From the NCBI RefSeq assembly GCF_030684215.1, contig NZ_JAUXOV010000073.1:30396-94395 (forward strand): a DNA stretch of 64,000 bases. The letters run 5' to 3'. Position 1 is the stretch's first letter, and each line of letters opens with the position of its first letter. Positions 21,419 through 34,058 of the stretch are shown here, in pieces. The stretch comes from Pseudotabrizicola sp. (lineage in GTDB: Bacteria > Pseudomonadota > Alphaproteobacteria > Rhodobacterales > Rhodobacteraceae). The notes below the pieces were generated by a model. That model was not told the DNA's origin. It did no database searches and saw only the letters and a program-made list of their open reading frames with translations. A program made the translations under genes and the position numbers.

Positions 21419-23743
21419 TTCAGATGGGGTTGGCGCGTGCGTTCGGTTACTCAGGGAACCACCGAAATTGTCGCGATCTCGCGCGTGCTGGTCCCGCGGT
21501 CACGCTTGCTTTTGGCCGGGGCCTTGGCTGCGCTGCTGGCGGCGGGCTTTGCGACTGACCCCGCCGTGCGCATGGCTGCTGCTGTTGCCGGGCTAACGCT
21601 TTCGGTTCTGGTCGGGTTGTTATGGGCCGTCGTGCATCTTGCAAACCGATCTGCACTCGGGGCGGAACGGGCGATGGCGCTTTTGGTGGGGCAGGATGCA
21701 ACGCCCTGCTTTACCACCGATGCACAGGGGCAGATCCTGTATCGTAACCGTGCGGCCCAGACCCGGTTCGGCACGGTGCATGCATCGTTGATTTCAGCGC
21801 TTGAAGATCATTTTGCCAGCCCAGCCTCGGTTTTGTATCGGCTTCAGTCTCGGGCCAAGACTGCGGGTGCCGCCCGTGAAGATGTGCAAACGCGCCGGGG
21901 GCAGTCGCGCCTGTCAGTCAGCCGCATTGCAGAGGGTCGCTTTGTGTGGCGGCTGGATGAGTTTGTGGATCGTGGCGTATCGGGCCGTGGCGCCGATGCG
22001 CTAAGCCTACCAATGCTTGTGGTGAACAAGGCAGGGGTGGTGCTGTTCACCAATGAGGCGATGCGCCGCCTGCTGGGGGGGCGCCCAAAACACTTGGACA
22101 AGGTGTTTGCGACCCAGATCCTGCGCAGCGGTGAAGAGCTGGATGTGATGGCCACTGACGGCCCGGTGCGCGCCATTCTGGCCGAAATCGCCGGTGTGGG
22201 TGAGCGGCGTGAGATCTACCTGATGCCCGTTGGCAACCTGCGCGCCGATGACCAGATTCTTGAGGATTTTGAGAATCTTCCGGTGGCCTTGCTGCGGTTT
22301 GACGGCGACGGTCGCTTACAGGCTGCCAATCAGGCCGCGCGTGATGTGCTGGATCTGGGAAAAGATGCGCATCCGATGGTTCACGATATCTACGAGGGGC
22401 TCGGCCGGTCGGTTCTGGATTGGCTGGGCGACGTGTTGGCCGAACGGAATGCCGGCGGGTCCGAGGTGTTGCGCGCCCGTATCGGCCAGCCCGATGCCTT
22501 TCATCAGGTAACATTGCGGCGCTATGTTGATCATGGCCGCCCCGGCGTTCTGGCTGTTGTGCAGGATGCCACCGCGATGAAACTGCTGGAGGCGCAGTTT
22601 GTTCAAAGCCAAAAAATGCAGGCCATTGGCCAGCTTGCAGGCGGTATCGCCCATGATTTCAACAACCTGCTGACCGCAATTTCAGGCCATTGCGATCTTT
22701 TGCTGCTGCGCCACACCAACGAAGACAAGGATTTTGCCGATCTTGTGCAGATCAACCAGAATGCCAATCGGGCGGCGGCGCTGGTGGGGCAGTTGCTGGC
22801 CTTTTCGCGCAAGCAAACGCTGAAGCCTGAACGCATTGATCTGTCGGATGTGCTGTCAGACATGGCGCATCTGTTGAATCGTCTGGTCGGGGAAAAGGTC
22901 CGGTTGCAGTTGGCCCATGTCTCCGATTTGGGGATGATCCGGGCCGACAAGCGGCAGTTGGAGCAAGTGTTGATGAACCTCGTTGTCAACGCGCGCGACG
23001 CGATGGCCGAGGGGGGCACCATCCGGGTTGAGACAGAGGCGCTGACCTTGAACCATGAGTTGCGCCGCGACCGCGCCATCGTGCCACCGGGCGATTACGC
23101 GACCATCCGTGTCACCGACGCCGGCGTCTGCATTCCGCCTGAACGGCTGGAAAAGATATTTGAGCCGTTTTTCACCACCAAACGCGCGGGCGAAGGCACC
23201 GGCCTTGGTCTCTCAACGGTATACGGCATCGTCAAGCAGTCAGGCGGGTTCATCTTTGTCGACTCGACTCTGGGTGAGGGCACGGTGTTTCACCTCTATT
23301 TCCCGATCCACGCGGCATGCGAAGATGACTTGCCCGTTGCAGCCCCCGAACCCGTTCGCAGGATCGTGGTGAAACAGGGGCAAGGCGTTATCCTTCTGGT
23401 CGAGGATGAGGCGCCGGTACGAGCGTTTGCCAGCCGCGCCCTGCGTCTGCGCGGCTATACCGTGCTGGAGGCTGACTGCGCCGAAGCGGCCCTAAACCTG
23501 TTGAAAGACCCGACGCTTGAGATTGATGTCTTCGTGACCGATGTGGTGATGCCCGGCATGGATGGACCAAGCTGGGTCAAACTCGCGCTGGAGGCACGGC
23601 CCGAGGTGCGTGTGGTCTTCATGTCAGGCTACGCCGAAGATTGTCTGTCCGAAGAACAGGGCAGGGTGCCCAACTCTGTTTTTCTGGCCAAGCCGTTTTC
23701 GCTCAACGATCTTGCCGTCACCGTGCAGGGACAACTGCACTGA
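21419..23743 (+). CDS. cckA: Hybrid histidine kinase CckA (start uncertain; ORF track 21395)
   Basis: PAS region, GGIAHDFNNLLTAISGHCDLLLLRH H-box, HATPase and C-terminal receiver domain; CckA-type architecture. Confidence 0.88.
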   Translation, partial: FRWGWRVRSVTQGTTEIVAISRVLVPRSRLLLAGALAALLAAGFATDPAVRMAAAVAGLTLSVLVGLLWAVVHLANRSALGAERAMALLVGQDATPCFTTDAQGQILYRNRAAQTRFGTVHASLISALEDHFASPASVLYRLQSRAKTAGAAREDVQTRRGQSRLSVSRIAEGRFVWRLDEFVDRGVSGRGADALSLPMLVVNKAGVVLFTNEAMRRLLGGRPKHLDKVFATQILRSGEELDVMATDGPVRAILAEIAGVGERREIYLMPVGNLRADDQILEDFENLPVALLRFDGDGRLQAANQAARDVLDLGKDAHPMVHDIYEGLGRSVLDWLGDVLAERNAGGSEVLRARIGQPDAFHQVTLRRYVDHGRPGVLAVVQDATAMKLLEAQFVQSQKMQAIGQLAGGIAHDFNNLLTAISGHCDLLLLRHTNEDKDFADLVQINQNANRAAALVGQLLAFSRKQTLKPERIDLSDVLSDMAHLLNRLVGEKVRLQLAHVSDLGMIRADKRQLEQVLMNLVVNARDAMAEGGTIRVETEALTLNHELRRDRAIVPPGDYATIRVTDAGVCIPPERLEKIFEPFFTTKRAGEGTGLGLSTVYGIVKQSGGFIFVDSTLGEGTVFHLYFPIHAACEDDLPVAAPEPVRRIVVKQGQGVILLVEDEAPVRAFASRALRLRGYTVLEADCAEAALNLLKDPTLEIDVFVTDVVMPGMDGPSWVKLALEARPEVRVVFMSGYAEDCLSEEQGRVPNSVFLAKPFSLNDLAVTVQGQLH

Positions 23744-23751
23744 CCCACAGG

Positions 23752-24342
23752 TTAGCGCAAACTTTCATACAGCGCAAAATCCTCTGCGGCGACCTCGCGC
23801 AAGGTTGCGAGTGTTTCAGGCGACAGATCCATCGCCGCCTTGGGAGAGACATTAAGCTGCGGCAATATGATCTGAAAATCCAACCGATCTTCCAGAAAAT
23901 CGATAAAACTGTCGATGTTTTCATAGCGAAACACCCGGTCCGCTCCGCGTCCCTCGGGGCCCTTCAAAAACCGCGCTTGTGATCCCACCTTGGCGAATGC
24001 CGGGCGTGGGGTGTGGCACCATGCTTGCACAAAGGTATCAAAATCCATGCCTTGCGTACTTTTGGCGGCCTCCGAAATATCCTCGCGGCTGCGATAACGA
24101 TACCAGCTTCCCAGCCAGTCGCGCGGTTCGCGCATCAGCGCAACCACTGTAAAAGGCTCGCCTGCCGCTGAGTCCAGATATGGGCCAACAAAGCGGCGAA
24201 ACCGGGTGACATTGGTGTGCTTCAGAGCTGGTGGCCGCTGGATCGACACCGCCGCCAACGAGTCAAGTGCCGATTCGATTGCGGTTGACCCGGTTTTCGG
24301 CGTCGCCAAAATCACCAGCCTTTGCTCCCAAAACACCAACAT
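23752..24342 (-). CDS. Sulfotransferase-family protein
   Basis: N-terminal PAPS-loop-like TPKTGSTAIESAL and REPRDWLGSWYRYR motif. Confidence 0.7.
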   Translation of the reverse strand: MLVFWEQRLVILATPKTGSTAIESALDSLAAVSIQRPPALKHTNVTRFRRFVGPYLDSAAGEPFTVVALMREPRDWLGSWYRYRSREDISEAAKSTQGMDFDTFVQAWCHTPRPAFAKVGSQARFLKGPEGRGADRVFRYENIDSFIDFLEDRLDFQIILPQLNVSPKAAMDLSPETLATLREVAAEDFALYESLR

Positions 24343-24480
24343 TTACACCTGCCCTCAGTTATTCGCCTCTACCGGATGCGTTTTGCTCCGCTTTGTAAAC
24401 TATCGCTTAACCAAACTATGAAAAAGCTGAATTTGCGAGAATTCAGTTGAAATGTTCCTGATTTGATCTCATAAGCTGGA

Positions 24481-24495
24481 GAACACTTGGGGAAC
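24481..24495. promoter_or_regulatory. Alphaproteobacterial LexA/SOS box upstream of recA
   Basis: GAAC-acttggg-GAAC matches GAAC-N7-GAAC exactly, about 50 bp upstream of recA ATG. Confidence 0.85.
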
Positions 24496-24544
24496 AAGCG
24501 CAACGATTGCCGCCATGTCGCGGCTGTGAAATAAGGAGCGGACA

Positions 24545-25621
24545 ATGGCGGTGGCGAACCTCCTCGATTTGAACGGGAAGCGCGAAATGGACAAGTCAAA
24601 GGCGCTGGAAAGCGCGCTGGCACAGATCGAACGACAGTTCGGCAAAGGCTCGATCATGAGACTGGGCGCCAACAGCCCGGCCATGGATATTGAAGCGACA
24701 TCGACCGGATCACTGGGTCTGGACATCGCCTTGGGCATCGGCGGGCTTCCCAAGGGGCGGATCATCGAAATCTACGGACCCGAATCGTCGGGCAAAACCA
24801 CGCTGACCCTGCATGTGGTTGCCGAAGAGCAGAAAAAAGGCGGCGTTTGTGCTTTTGTTGATGCCGAACATGCACTTGACCCGCAATATGCCAAAAAGTT
24901 GGGCGTTGATCTGGACGAATTGCTGATCAGCCAGCCCGACACCGGCGAGCAGGCGCTGGAGATCGTGGATACGCTGGTGCGATCCGGCGCGGTCAGCCTT
25001 GTTGTGGTGGATTCGGTCGCAGCATTGACACCTAAATCGGAAATCGAAGGCGACATGGGCGACATGCAGATGGGCGCGCAGGCGCGTCTTATGTCTCAGG
25101 CCATGCGCAAGCTGACCGCTAGCATCGGCCGCAGCAACTGCATGGTGATCTTCATCAACCAGATCCGCATGAAAATCGGTGTGATGTTTGGCTCGCCAGA
25201 GACCACCACCGGCGGCAATGCGCTGAAGTTCTATGCCTCGGTGCGTCTGGACATTCGCCGCATTGGCTCGATCAAGGACAAGGACGAAGTGGTGGGCAAT
25301 TCCACCCGCGTCAAAGTAGTCAAGAACAAGGTAGCCCCGCCCTTCAAACAGGTGGAGTTCGACATCATGTATGGCGAAGGCATCTCGAAAACCGGCGAGC
25401 TGGTCGACATTGGCGTTAAGGCGGGGGTGGTCGAAAAATCGGGATCCTGGTATTCTTACGGGGATGAACGGATCGGGCAGGGTCGTGAAAATGCCAAGCT
25501 GTTCCTGAAATCGAACCCCTCGATCGCCACGGAGATCGAAGACAAGATCCGCGCCGCCAATGGGCTCGATTTCCATATGGCCGAATCTGAAGCCTCCACC
25601 GATGATGTGATGGACGGCTGA
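24545..25621 (+). CDS. recA: Recombinase RecA
   Basis: [43 protein letters not shown]. Confidence 0.98.
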   Translation: MAVANLLDLNGKREMDKSKALESALAQIERQFGKGSIMRLGANSPAMDIEATSTGSLGLDIALGIGGLPKGRIIEIYGPESSGKTTLTLHVVAEEQKKGGVCAFVDAEHALDPQYAKKLGVDLDELLISQPDTGEQALEIVDTLVRSGAVSLVVVDSVAALTPKSEIEGDMGDMQMGAQARLMSQAMRKLTASIGRSNCMVIFINQIRMKIGVMFGSPETTTGGNALKFYASVRLDIRRIGSIKDKDEVVGNSTRVKVVKNKVAPPFKQVEFDIMYGEGISKTGELVDIGVKAGVVEKSGSWYSYGDERIGQGRENAKLFLKSNPSIATEIEDKIRAANGLDFHMAESEASTDDVMDG

Positions 25622-25638
25622 TCGCGCGAAAAGACTGG

Positions 25639-25668
25639 AAAAAGGCCGGGGAAGTCCCCGGCCTTTTT
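25639..25668 (+). terminator. Rho-independent terminator of recA
   Basis: aaaaaggccggggaagtccccggccttttt. Confidence 0.9.
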
Positions 25669-25764
25669 CATGGCCAGATGCAGCCCCCGGTGGACAGGCC
25701 CGGCCTGCGGGGCTACATGGGGGACCGAACCCGATGAACCCCTCAGCCGAAGGGCATTTTACCA

Positions 25765-28419
<2,655 letters not shown>

Positions 28420-28424
28420 CTCAC

Positions 28425-28715
28425 ATGCCAACCGCACTCTGGATCGCCCATGTCGAAGTGACCGACGCCGACGCTTATGGCCGTTATGCCAAGGGCGCAG
28501 GCCCCGCGCTTGCGGCACATGGCGGGGTGTTTCTTGCCCGTGGCGGGCGCTATGTGCAACTGGAGGGCAATGACCGCGCCCGCAACGTTGTTGCGCGTTT
28601 TCCCAGTCTGGAAGCGGCGGTAGACTGCTATAACAGCCCCGAGTATCAGGCCGCACTCACCCATGCCAAAGGGGCCTCGGTGCGGGATCTGGTCATCGTC
28701 GAAGAATTGGACTGA
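28425..28715 (+). CDS. DUF1330 domain protein
   Basis: YGRYAKGAGPALAAHGGVFLARGG...RFPSLEAAVDCYNSPEYQ. Confidence 0.88.
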   Translation: MPTALWIAHVEVTDADAYGRYAKGAGPALAAHGGVFLARGGRYVQLEGNDRARNVVARFPSLEAAVDCYNSPEYQAALTHAKGASVRDLVIVEELD

Positions 28716-28744
28716 ATTTTCAGCACAATCCCGCGAATTTGCAC

Positions 28745-28784
28745 AACGCCGTAAGGATCCTTCTTACGGCGTTGTTTTGTTTCA
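28745..28784 (+). terminator. Rho-independent terminator
   Basis: AACGCCGTAAG gatcctt CTTACGGCGTT followed by gttttgttt; perfect 11-bp stem. Confidence 0.85.
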
Positions 28785-28846
28785 TGCTAACGTCATGAAA
28801 ACGAAAACCGAGGCAGAGCCATGTACACCACCAAGGGGGCGCGCTG

Positions 28847-29641
28847 ATGTGCCGTTGGGCCGCCTATATCGGGGCACCGATATTCCTTGAGGATATCGTC
28901 AGCCGTCCCGGCCATTCGCTGATTCACCAGTCGCATTGCGCCACCCAATGCCACACCGCAATCAACGCCGACGGCTTTGGCGTAGCGTGGTATGGTGACC
29001 GGGTCGAACCGGGGCTTTACCGCGATGTGATGCCTGCGTGGTCGGACCCCAATTTGCGCAGCCTGACCGCTCAGGTGAAATCCGGTCTGTTCCTCGCCCA
29101 TGTGCGCGCCAGCACCGGCACCGCCACCAGCCGAAACAATTGTCATCCGTTTACCTGGGGGCGGTGGTCGTTCATGCATAACGGCCAGATCGGTGGCTAT
29201 GACGGCTTTCGCCGCGATGCCGATATGATGATCCCCGATGCGCTTTATCCCTGCCGCAAAGGTGCCACCGATTCCGAGGCGTTGTTTTTGATCGCGATTG
29301 CCGAAGGTCTGGAAGATGACCCCAAAGGGGCGATGGAACGGGCAGCGGCCAAGCTGATCAGCCTTGCCCGCGCCAAAGGGTCGGCCCCTCATCTGCGCCT
29401 GACGGGCGCGTTGTCGGATGGCAAGCGGCTTTACGCGATGCGCTACGCCACCGATGACCATGCGCCGACGCTGTATCATCGCTGGTCTGACTCGCGCCAA
29501 GGCACGGCCATCGTGTCCGAACCGCTCGAAACCGGCGAGGGTGGCTGGATCGAGGCACCGCCGTTCAGCTTTTGCACCTTTGAAGGCCGTGATGTGCAGG
29601 TTGAAGACTTTCATCCCTGCCGCCTTGCCGTTGCCGCTTGA
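28847..29641 (+). CDS. Class II glutamine amidotransferase (YafJ/EgtC-like)
   Basis: MCRWAAYIGAPIFLEDIV N-terminal nucleophile Cys, NADGFGVAWY, HVRAST motifs. Confidence 0.88.
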   Translation: MCRWAAYIGAPIFLEDIVSRPGHSLIHQSHCATQCHTAINADGFGVAWYGDRVEPGLYRDVMPAWSDPNLRSLTAQVKSGLFLAHVRASTGTATSRNNCHPFTWGRWSFMHNGQIGGYDGFRRDADMMIPDALYPCRKGATDSEALFLIAIAEGLEDDPKGAMERAAAKLISLARAKGSAPHLRLTGALSDGKRLYAMRYATDDHAPTLYHRWSDSRQGTAIVSEPLETGEGGWIEAPPFSFCTFEGRDVQVEDFHPCRLAVAA

Positions 29642-29696
29642 AGCTTGGTTGCGGTGAGCCGTGGTTTGCCGCTAGGTTCGGCCAACGGGGGAAAAG

Positions 29697-31469
29697 ATGC
29701 GCAAGACCACACGGACATGGCTTTGGCTGGCGGCCGGATTGGCGGTCTTGGGCTGCTGTCTGGCCGGGTGGCTGACGTGGAAGCAAAGTCTTGCACAATC
29801 GCTGGATGACACCGCGCGCCGGGGTGACAACGTGTTGCAACTGGCTGCCACCGCGCTGTCAGGAGAACTGGACCGGTTTGAGCGCCTGCCACCCCTCATT
29901 GCCGAGCAAACAGTGGTAAGCGCGCTTGCGGCTGATCCGCGAAATCCTGAACGGGTGGCGGTGGTAAATGACTATCTGCGCCGCATTCAGCGCCTGTTGG
30001 GGGCAACGGATATTTACCTGATGGACACCCAAGGGTTGACCATCGCAGCGTCAAACCATGATACTGACACGTCTTTTATTGGCGGCAACTTTGCCTTTCG
30101 TCCGTATTTCTTTGATGCCCTGACAGGAGCGTCGGGCCAGTTTTATGCGCTTGGCACCACCAGCGGGAAACGCGGCTACTACTTTGGCGCGCCGGTTCGG
30201 GTGCAGGGGGATGTGGCGGGGGTTCTGGTGTTCAAGATCGATCTTGATGCGATCGAGGGCACATGGGAAGCAGGCGATTACGCCGTTCTGGTCACCGACC
30301 CAGAGGGCGTTACGTTTCTGTCCTCGCGCGCTGACTGGCGTTTTGCCGCGATGCGCCCGCTGACAGCCGAGGCGCAGAGCCGGATCGCCTCCACCAGACG
30401 CTATGCCGATACCCCGATTGGTACGTTGCAGATCACGGACGAGGGCCGGCACCGCACCAGCCCGGTGTTGCGCATCGCAGACGGGCAGGGCGCGCGCGAG
30501 TATTTGCAGCGCGACATGCCGATGGACCGGGCGGGATGGGTGGTGCATGTGATGATCGACACCGCCGCCGCCCGTGCCTCGGCGCTGACGCTTGCCGTTG
30601 TCGCCATGCTGGCCTCTGGCGTGCTGGCGATGGTGGGGGCAGTGGTCTGGCAGCGCCGTCTGGCGCTGGACGCGCGCTTGCAGGTGCAAGCCGAGGCCCG
30701 CGCCGATCTGGAGCGCCGGGTCGAGGAGCGCACGCATGAGCTGCGACAGGCGCAGGCCGATCTGGTGCAGGCGGGCAAGATGGCGGCGCTGGGGCAAATG
30801 TCAGCCGCGCTCAGCCATGAGTTCAATCAACCGCTTGCAGCCGCCCGCACCTATGCCGACAATGCGGGTGTGCTGATGGACAGGGGCCGTCTGATCGAGG
30901 CGCGCGGCAATATTGACCGTATTCTGGGCCTGATTGACCGGCTGACCAGCATCAGCCGCCATCTGCGCAGCTTTGCCCGCGCGCCGGGGCAAAAGCTGTC
31001 ACATGTCACGCTGTCCGAGGTGGTAGAGGCCGCGGTAGAGATTGCCACGCTGCGCATCCGTGCCGCAGATGCCACACTGACCATCGACCTTGCACCTGAT
31101 CTGCGCCCAGTGGTGGCGGGGCCGGTGCGCTTGCAGCAGGTGTTGGTCAATATCCTGACCAATGCCGCCGATGCCGTCGAAGACCTGACCGACCGCCGCA
31201 TTCACCTTGCCGCAGAAAACTCGGGCGATGCCGTTGTGATCCGCATTTCCGATTCCGGTCCGGGCGTGCCAGAGGGTTTGGCCGCGCGTATTTTCGATCC
31301 GTTCTTTTCCACCAAAGGCGTTGGCAAGGGGCTTGGCCTGGGGCTTTCCATTTCCTATAATATTGTCAAAGACTTCGGCGGCGATCTGTCAGTCGCATCC
31401 GGGCCCGGTGCGTGCTTTGTGCTGCGCCTTTGTGCGGTTCCTATCCTGCGGCAAGAGGCTGCTGAATGA
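29697..31469 (+). CDS. dctB: C4-dicarboxylate-type sensor histidine kinase DctB
   Basis: Periplasmic Cache-like sensor domain flanked by TMs, ALSHEFNQPLAAARTYADNA H-box; followed by dctD. Confidence 0.85.
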   Translation: MRKTTRTWLWLAAGLAVLGCCLAGWLTWKQSLAQSLDDTARRGDNVLQLAATALSGELDRFERLPPLIAEQTVVSALAADPRNPERVAVVNDYLRRIQRLLGATDIYLMDTQGLTIAASNHDTDTSFIGGNFAFRPYFFDALTGASGQFYALGTTSGKRGYYFGAPVRVQGDVAGVLVFKIDLDAIEGTWEAGDYAVLVTDPEGVTFLSSRADWRFAAMRPLTAEAQSRIASTRRYADTPIGTLQITDEGRHRTSPVLRIADGQGAREYLQRDMPMDRAGWVVHVMIDTAAARASALTLAVVAMLASGVLAMVGAVVWQRRLALDARLQVQAEARADLERRVEERTHELRQAQADLVQAGKMAALGQMSAALSHEFNQPLAAARTYADNAGVLMDRGRLIEARGNIDRILGLIDRLTSISRHLRSFARAPGQKLSHVTLSEVVEAAVEIATLRIRAADATLTIDLAPDLRPVVAGPVRLQQVLVNILTNAADAVEDLTDRRIHLAAENSGDAVVIRISDSGPGVPEGLAARIFDPFFSTKGVGKGLGLGLSISYNIVKDFGGDLSVASGPGACFVLRLCAVPILRQEAAE

Positions 31470-32818
31470 CCCCGCTGCGTATCCTTCTGGTCGATGACGA
31501 ACCCGACATGCGCGCGTCAACCGCGCAGGCGCTGGATCTGGCGGGCTTTACCGTGCAGGATTTTGCCACGCCTGAACGGGTGATGGATCTGGTCAGCTTT
31601 GGCTTTCCCGGCGTGGTTCTGACCGACATTCGGATGCCGGGCATGGATGGTCTTACACTGATGAACCGCATCCACGAGATTGACCGCGATATCCCGGTTA
31701 TTCTGATCACAGGGCATGGCGATGTGCAGCTTGCGGTGCGGGCTATGCGCGAAGGGGCTTATGATTTTGTTGAAAAACCGTTTCCGGCCAGTCAGTTGGC
31801 CGAGATCGTGGCCCGCGCGTCGGATTACCGACGTCTGGTGTTGGAAAACCGGGTACTGAAGGCTGCTGCGGGTCAGGTGGATGATATGGAGCAGCGGCTT
31901 ATCGGACGTTCCAATGTGATGATCGACCTGCGCCGCCGCATACGCACCCTTGGCCCGACCGAGGCCGATGTATTGATCGTGGGGGAAACCGGGGCGGGCA
32001 AAGAGGTGGTCGCCCGCGCGCTGCATGACATGTCGCCACGGGCACGCAAACCGTTTGTCGCCATCGACTGCGCGGCGATTCCGGCGGCATTGATCGAATC
32101 CGAACTGTTCGGGCATGAGGCGGGGGCGTTTCCGGGGGCTTTGCGCGCGCGCTATGGCAAGTTTGAACATGCGCGCGGCGGCACCATTTTGCTGGACGAT
32201 ATTGCCTCGATGCCATTGGATATGCAGGGAAAACTTGTGCGTGTCATTGAGGAGCGCACGGTAACGCGGCTTGGCTCAAATGAGGCGTTGCCGTTGGATG
32301 TGCGCTTTATGGCCACCTCTCGTGTGCCGCTGGAGGCCGAGGTAGAGGCCGGGCGGTTCCGCGCGGATCTGCTTTACCGGCTGAATGTGGTGACTTTGCA
32401 GGTGCCGCCCTTGTCGGCGCGGCGTGAGGATATCCCGTTGCTGTTCCTGCGCCTGCTGAGCGAGGCCGCAAGCCGTCACCGCTCTGATCCGTCGCCTGTG
32501 GCCCCGACACTGGTGGCGCAACTGGCGGCGCGCGACTGGCCCGGCAATGTGCGCGAATTGCGCAACGCCGCCGACCGTTACGCGCTTGGTCTGGGGGAGG
32601 GCGCGCAGACGGCAGATGATCCGCCCTCGCGCCTTGCCGAACGCGTTGCCGAATTTGAACGGCGCGAGATTGAGGCCGCCCTTGCCGCGCATCGTGGCAA
32701 CCTCAAGCCAGTGTATGAATCATTGGGATTGTCGCGCAAAACCCTGTGGGAAAAGATGCAAAAGCACGGGCTGGACAAGGCACAATTCGGCGCAGGATTT
32801 GACGCCGAGCCAGAATAG
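31466..32818 (+). CDS. dctD: NtrC-family response regulator DctD
   Basis: Receiver domain, GETGAGKE, variant GAFPGA loop, C-terminal HTH. Confidence 0.87.
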   Translation: MTPLRILLVDDEPDMRASTAQALDLAGFTVQDFATPERVMDLVSFGFPGVVLTDIRMPGMDGLTLMNRIHEIDRDIPVILITGHGDVQLAVRAMREGAYDFVEKPFPASQLAEIVARASDYRRLVLENRVLKAAAGQVDDMEQRLIGRSNVMIDLRRRIRTLGPTEADVLIVGETGAGKEVVARALHDMSPRARKPFVAIDCAAIPAALIESELFGHEAGAFPGALRARYGKFEHARGGTILLDDIASMPLDMQGKLVRVIEERTVTRLGSNEALPLDVRFMATSRVPLEAEVEAGRFRADLLYRLNVVTLQVPPLSARREDIPLLFLRLLSEAASRHRSDPSPVAPTLVAQLAARDWPGNVRELRNAADRYALGLGEGAQTADDPPSRLAERVAEFERREIEAALAAHRGNLKPVYESLGLSRKTLWEKMQKHGLDKAQFGAGFDAEPE

Positions 32819-33005
32819 GCCACCAAATCCCCCCACGCATTGCGCGCGATGTTACGATTTCCACCCATCGCGACCGGATGACCGGCATTTGATTGCGCAA
32901 AGAGCGATCAACACAGTTGAGTGAAGCCCGAAAACTCCGCCTTCTGAGATCAGCACAGACCCGCGCAGGAGGCGCGGTCCGGTGTAGAATTTTTGGGAGG
33001 ACTAC

Positions 33006-33974
33006 ATGTTCATCAAGACACTTGCCGCCGCTTGCGCGGCTGGCCTCGTTGCAACCACAGCAATGGCGCAGGACAAGAGCGACTGGCCGTCGGAAATCAC
33101 CATCGGCACCGCGTCGCAGGGCGGCACCTATTTCGTCTATGGCAACGGTTTTGCCGGCTATATTTCCGAAGCGCTTGGCGTGAACTCTACTGGCGAAGTG
33201 ACCGGTGGCCCGGTTCAGAACGTGACACTGGTGGAAACCGGCGATCACCTGATGGGCCTTGTTACCATGGGCCCGGCCTATGACGCGTGGATGGGCAAGT
33301 CCGAACTTGCGCCGGGGCTGGAGCATCGCTCTATCCGCGCGCTGTTCCCGATGTATCAGACCCCGTTCCAGGTGGTCGTGCTGCGGTCTTCGGGGATCAC
33401 CTCGGTTTCTGATCTGGCAGGCAAGCGCGTGTCGGTTGGTCCGGCTGGCGGCACCCCTGGCACCTATTGGCCGCAGTTCATGACCGCAGTTGGGGTCAAC
33501 GCCAATGTGTCTTATGCAGGCGCGGCCGATGCGGCAGGCCAGCTGCAGGACGGTTTGATCGACGCCTTTGCTTTTGCAGCTGGCGTGCCGATTTCGGCCT
33601 TTGCCGAACTGGCCGCTCAGCAGGACGTTGTGATGTTCGGCCTGACCGCTGATGAGCAGGCCAAGGTGCTGGAAGCCTTCCCGGCCATGGCTCCGTTCAC
33701 CATCGGTTCGGGCACCTATGCTGGCCATGATTATGACCAGCCAACGGTTGCCTTGTGGAACTTTGCCATCGCGCATTCCGACATGCCCGACAGCCTGGCC
33801 TATGAGATCACCAAGCTGGCTTTGGACAACAATGACCGCATGATGCAGATCCACGCCACCTCGGCGGAAACCCTGATCGAGAACTGGGACAAGAACACCT
33901 TCATGCCGTTCCATCCCGGTGCTGTGCAGTATTACGAAGAAAAAGGTATCACCATTCCCGATACCCTGAAGTAA
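33006..33974 (+). CDS. TAXI family TRAP transporter solute-binding protein
   Basis: Signal peptide, ITIGTASQGGTYFVYGNGFAGYIS, GPAGGTPGTYWPQF typical of TAXI proteins. Confidence 0.9.
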   Translation: MFIKTLAAACAAGLVATTAMAQDKSDWPSEITIGTASQGGTYFVYGNGFAGYISEALGVNSTGEVTGGPVQNVTLVETGDHLMGLVTMGPAYDAWMGKSELAPGLEHRSIRALFPMYQTPFQVVVLRSSGITSVSDLAGKRVSVGPAGGTPGTYWPQFMTAVGVNANVSYAGAADAAGQLQDGLIDAFAFAAGVPISAFAELAAQQDVVMFGLTADEQAKVLEAFPAMAPFTIGSGTYAGHDYDQPTVALWNFAIAHSDMPDSLAYEITKLALDNNDRMMQIHATSAETLIENWDKNTFMPFHPGAVQYYEEKGITIPDTLK

Positions 33975-33997
33975 GGCGCAGATCGCCTTGGCTTTGC

Positions 33998-34028
33998 GGG
34001 CGTCCGAACATGATCGGGCGCCCTTTTT
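33998..34028 (+). terminator. Terminator or attenuator after the TAXI gene
   Basis: GGGCGTCCGA acatga TCGGGCGCCC ttttt (one G.U pair). Confidence 0.75.
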
Positions 34029-34058
34029 CGACGCAACCCTCATCAGGGACACCAGATC